DNA from: Orientallactaga sibirica
Lineage: Eukaryota; Chordata; Mammalia; Rodentia; Dipodidae
Assembly (NCBI GenBank): GCA_036365145.1
Contig: JAEOAD010000015.1
Span: 1,054,001-1,118,000, forward strand
Length of the DNA: 64,000 bases
Direction of reading: 5' to 3'
The notes under the pieces are model-generated. The model was not told where the DNA came from, did not search any database, and worked only from the letters and a program-made list of their open reading frames with translations. A program made the position numbers and the translations under genes. This document shows positions 61,522 to 64,000 of the stretch, one piece after another. Each line of letters begins with the position of its first letter. Position 1 is the first letter of the stretch.

Positions 61522-64000
61522 CATCCATTCCTTAGGTAACTGTAAACAGCTGCATTGAACAGAGGGATCATCCGTTCTTTAGATGAGTGTAAGCACCTGC
61601 ATTGAACAGAGGGATCATCTACTCCTTAGGTAAAGATCAACACCTGCATTGCACAGAGCGATCATATTTTTCCTTAGGTAAAGGTAAACATCTGCATTGC
61701 ACAGAGGGATCATCAATTCCATAGATAACGGTAAACACCTGCATTGAACAGAGGGATCATCCTTTCCTTAGGTAATGGTAAACACCTGCATTTTACAGAG
61801 GGATTATCCATTCCTTAGGTTTAGGACAACACCTGAATTGCACAGAGGGATCATCCCTTCCGTAATTAATGATCAAAACCTGCATTGAACAGAGGGATCA
61901 ACCATTCCTTAGGTAATGGTAAGCACCTGCATTGAACAGAGGATCATCCATTCCCTAGGTAAATGTAAGCACCTGCCTTGCACAGAGGGATCATCTATTC
62001 CTTAATAAAGGTGAACAGCTGCAGTGCACGGACGGATCATCCAATCCTTAGGTAAGTTCAACAGCTCCCTTGAACAGATGTGTCATTCATTCCTTAAGGA
62101 ATGGTCAACACCTGCCTGTCCGAGAGGGACCATCCCTTCCTTATGTAAAGGTAAAAACCTGCATTGCAAACAGGAAACACCAGTTCCTTTGGTAAAGGTA
62201 AACACCTGCATTGAACAGACGAATCATCCATTGCTTTGTTAAAGGTAAACACCTGCATTGAACAGGGGGATCTTCCATTCCAAAGGTAATAGAAAACACC
62301 TGCAATGCACAGAAGGATCATCCATTCTGTAGATAATGGTAAACACCTGCACTGCACAGAGGGATCATCCATTCATTAGGTAAAGGTAATCACCTGCATT
62401 GAACAGAGATGTCATATATTCCTTAGGTAAAGGTCAACATATTCATTGCACAGGGGGATCATCCATTCCATAGGTAAATGTCAAAACCTGCATTGCACAG
62501 AGGGATCATACATTCCTTAGGTATAGGACAACACCTACATTGCACAGAGGGATCATCCATTCCTTAAGTAAAGATCAACACCTGCATTAAACAGGGGGAT
62601 CATCCATTCCTTAGGTAATGGTAAACACCTGCAATGCACAAGGGATCATCCATTCCTATGACAAATATTAATACCTGCAATGCATAGAGGGATCATCCAT
62701 TCCTTAGGTAATGGGAAACACCTGCATTAAACAGAGGGATCATGCATTCCTTTGTTTAAGGTAAACACCTGCATTGAACAGAGGGATCTTCCATTCCATA
62801 GGAAATAGTAAACACCTGCATTGCACAGAGGATCATCCATTACTTAGATAAAGCCAAATACCTGCATTGAACACAGGGATCATCCATTCCTTAGGTAATG
62901 GCCAACACCTGCATTGCACAGAGGGATCATCCATTCCTTATGTAAAGGTAACAAGCTGCATTGCACACAGCGAATATCCATTCCTTTTGTAAAGGTAAAC
63001 GCAAGCATTGACCAGAGCGATCTCTCATTCCTTAGGTAATAGTAAACACCGGCAAAGCACAAGGGATCAACCATTCCTAAGACAAATATAAATACCTGCA
63101 ATGCAGGGAGGGATCACCTATTCCTTAGGCAATGGGAAACACCTGCATTGAACAGAGGGATCATACATTCCTTAGATAATGGTAAACACCTGCCTTGAAG
63201 AGAGGGATCACATATTCCTTAGGTAAAGATAAACACCTGCATTGCACAGAGGGATCATTGATTCCTTAGGGAAAGGTAAACACCTGAGTTGCACAGACGG
63301 CTCATCCATTCCTTACCTAAAGGTCAACACCTGCATTTTACAGAGCGATCATCCATTCCTTAGCTAAAGGTAAAGAACTGCATTTCACAGAGATTTCATA
63401 AATTCCTTAGGTAAAGGTCAACACCTGCCTGGCCAAGAAGGATCATTGATTCCTTAAGTAAAGGCAATACCTGCATTTCACACAGGGAAGATCCGTTCCG
63501 TAGGTAAAGGTAAAGAACTGCATTGCACAGAGAGTTCATAAATTCCTTAGGTAAAGGTCAACACCTGCCTAGCCAAGAAGGATCATCGATTCCTTAAGTA
63601 AAGGCAATACCTGCATTTCACACAGGGAAGATACATTCCTTTGGTACAGGTAAAAACCTGAATTGAACAGAGGGATCTTCCATTCTTTAAGTTATAGGAA
63701 ACACCTGGAATGCAGAGGGATCATCCATTCCTTACGCAATAGTTAATACCTGCATTCAACAGGATCATCCATTCCTTAAGTCAAGGTAGAAACCTGCGTT
63801 GAATAGAGAGGGATCATCCTTCTTCAGGTAAAGGTAAATACCTCGTTGAACAGAGGTATCACCCATTCCTTAGACAATGGTAAACACCTGCATTGAATAG
63901 AGGGATCATATGTTCCTTCAGGGTCACATGTTCCTGAGGGATAACACCTGCATTGCACACTGGGATCATCCCATTCATTAGGTAAAGGTAAACACTTGCA
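61522..64000 (+). repeat. right copy of the near-identical 2.8-kb tandem duplication
   Basis: Matches 58,708-61,180 and runs off the window. It begins inside a GGTAACTGTAAACAGCTGC unit. The left copy has an identical unit at 58,718, which would be the exchange or mis-join point. It has its own occasional indels (GAGGATC at 61,940, AGAGAGGGATC at 63,807) and one clear substitution (TTCAGGGTCAC versus TTCGGGGTCAC). Confidence 0.9.

Larger units (their letters stand above)
1..64000 (+). repeat. 47-bp satellite array filling the window
   Basis: Units of 47 bp follow one another without a break apart from two SINE inserts. A near-consensus unit is 47,598-47,644. Landmarks in order are GGTAAACACCTG, CATTGCACAG, AGGGATCATCC and ATTCCTTAGGTAAA. 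Commonest alternatives are GAACAG for GCACAG, GATCAACACC for GGTAAACACC, GATAACGG or GGTAATGG before the AAACACC core, and CATCTATT or CATCTTCC for CATCCATT. About 1,350 units fit in the window. CpG is scarce. All units have the same orientation and I found no inverted segment. The array runs off both ends. Such arrays are typical of eukaryotic heterochromatin or large minisatellites. The chromosomal position cannot be told from sequence, and I do not recognise this unit as a named satellite. Confidence 0.98.
57101..64000 (+). repeat. array block A5 (truncated by window end)
   Basis: Satellite only. 57,101-58,260 follows 20,150-21,360, and 58,270-61,450 follows the rest of block A, including the 41-bp unit near 58,580, AAGTTCAACAGCTCCC near 59,240, CAGTTCCTTTGGTAAAGG near 59,370 and the ATGTTCC fusion near 61,079. 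From 61,522 the block starts over as a near-identical second copy. No gene was seen. Confidence 0.6.

Noticed and set aside
1..64000. CRISPR-like array, since short repeats are regularly spaced
   Set aside because: There are no unique spacers. The whole 47-bp period is repeated and variants are shared between units. The SINEs show that the DNA is mammalian.
1..64000. TTAGG-containing telomeric repeat
   Set aside because: TTAGG occurs once per 47-bp unit inside CCTTAGGTAA and never as a short tandem run, so it is not telomeric DNA.
1..64000. CENP-B box marking a centromere
   Set aside because: I found no match to the TTCG....A..CGGG pattern in typical units, and CpG is rare. A centromeric role cannot be claimed from sequence.

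Overview
This window is essentially one uninterrupted satellite array. A 47-bp unit is repeated head to tail from base 1 to base 64,000, about 1,350 units allowing for two inserts. A near-consensus unit is 47,598-47,644. Its landmarks in order are GGTAAACACCTG, CATTGCACAG (or CATTGAACAG), AGGGATCATCC and ATTCCTTAGGTAAA. I see no protein-coding gene, no structural RNA gene, no CRISPR array and no bacterial-type regulation.

The only non-satellite DNA is two copies of one tRNA-derived retroposon (SINE) of about 235 bp, at 9,953-10,187 and 55,522-55,757. Both lie on the minus strand, with A/B-box remnants, a GA-rich stretch, an A/T-rich tail and target-site duplications. The 5' end (GGCTGGAGAGATGGCTTAGC-like) resembles rodent B2-type SINEs. 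The GA-rich body matches my memory of a SINE abundant in jerboas (Dipodidae, e.g. Jaculus). The window is therefore most likely a rodent genome, probably a dipodoid, from a heterochromatic or minisatellite region; the species call is inference.

The array is layered. (1) Single units of 47 bp, with common 48-bp (CATCCCATTCC) and rarer 41-bp variants. (2) Short cassettes of about 4-5 distinguishable units, e.g. one built around a GGCCCAG-bearing unit. (3) Kilobase blocks that recur in the same order, which I label A, B and C: A1 1-4,230, B1 4,231-9,952, SINE, C1 10,188-20,150; A2 20,151-24,130, B2 24,131-25,760, C2 25,761-32,715; A3 32,716-34,960, B3 34,961-36,960, C3 36,961-40,960; A4 40,961-44,530, B4 44,531-55,521 (with internal repeats), SINE, C4 55,758-57,100; A5 57,101-64,000. 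Boundaries are approximate and were judged by eye from shared variant units.

Two ages of duplication are visible. Old ones, such as the segment carrying the shared SINE (displaced about 45.57 kb), differ by many substitutions (about 8% in the SINE). Three others are near-identical and differ mainly by lost bases in short homopolymers (GGG to GG, CCC to CC): about 25.34-27.94/29.07-31.64 kb, 43.64-48.33/48.34-53.05 kb and 58.71-61.52/61.52->64 kb. Together with patches that read like a blend of two different array positions (27,946-29,067 and 48,326-48,420), they suggest imperfect assembly or polishing of a very long array. The true layout and length should not be taken at face value. Open reading frames in the window are by-products of the repeat.
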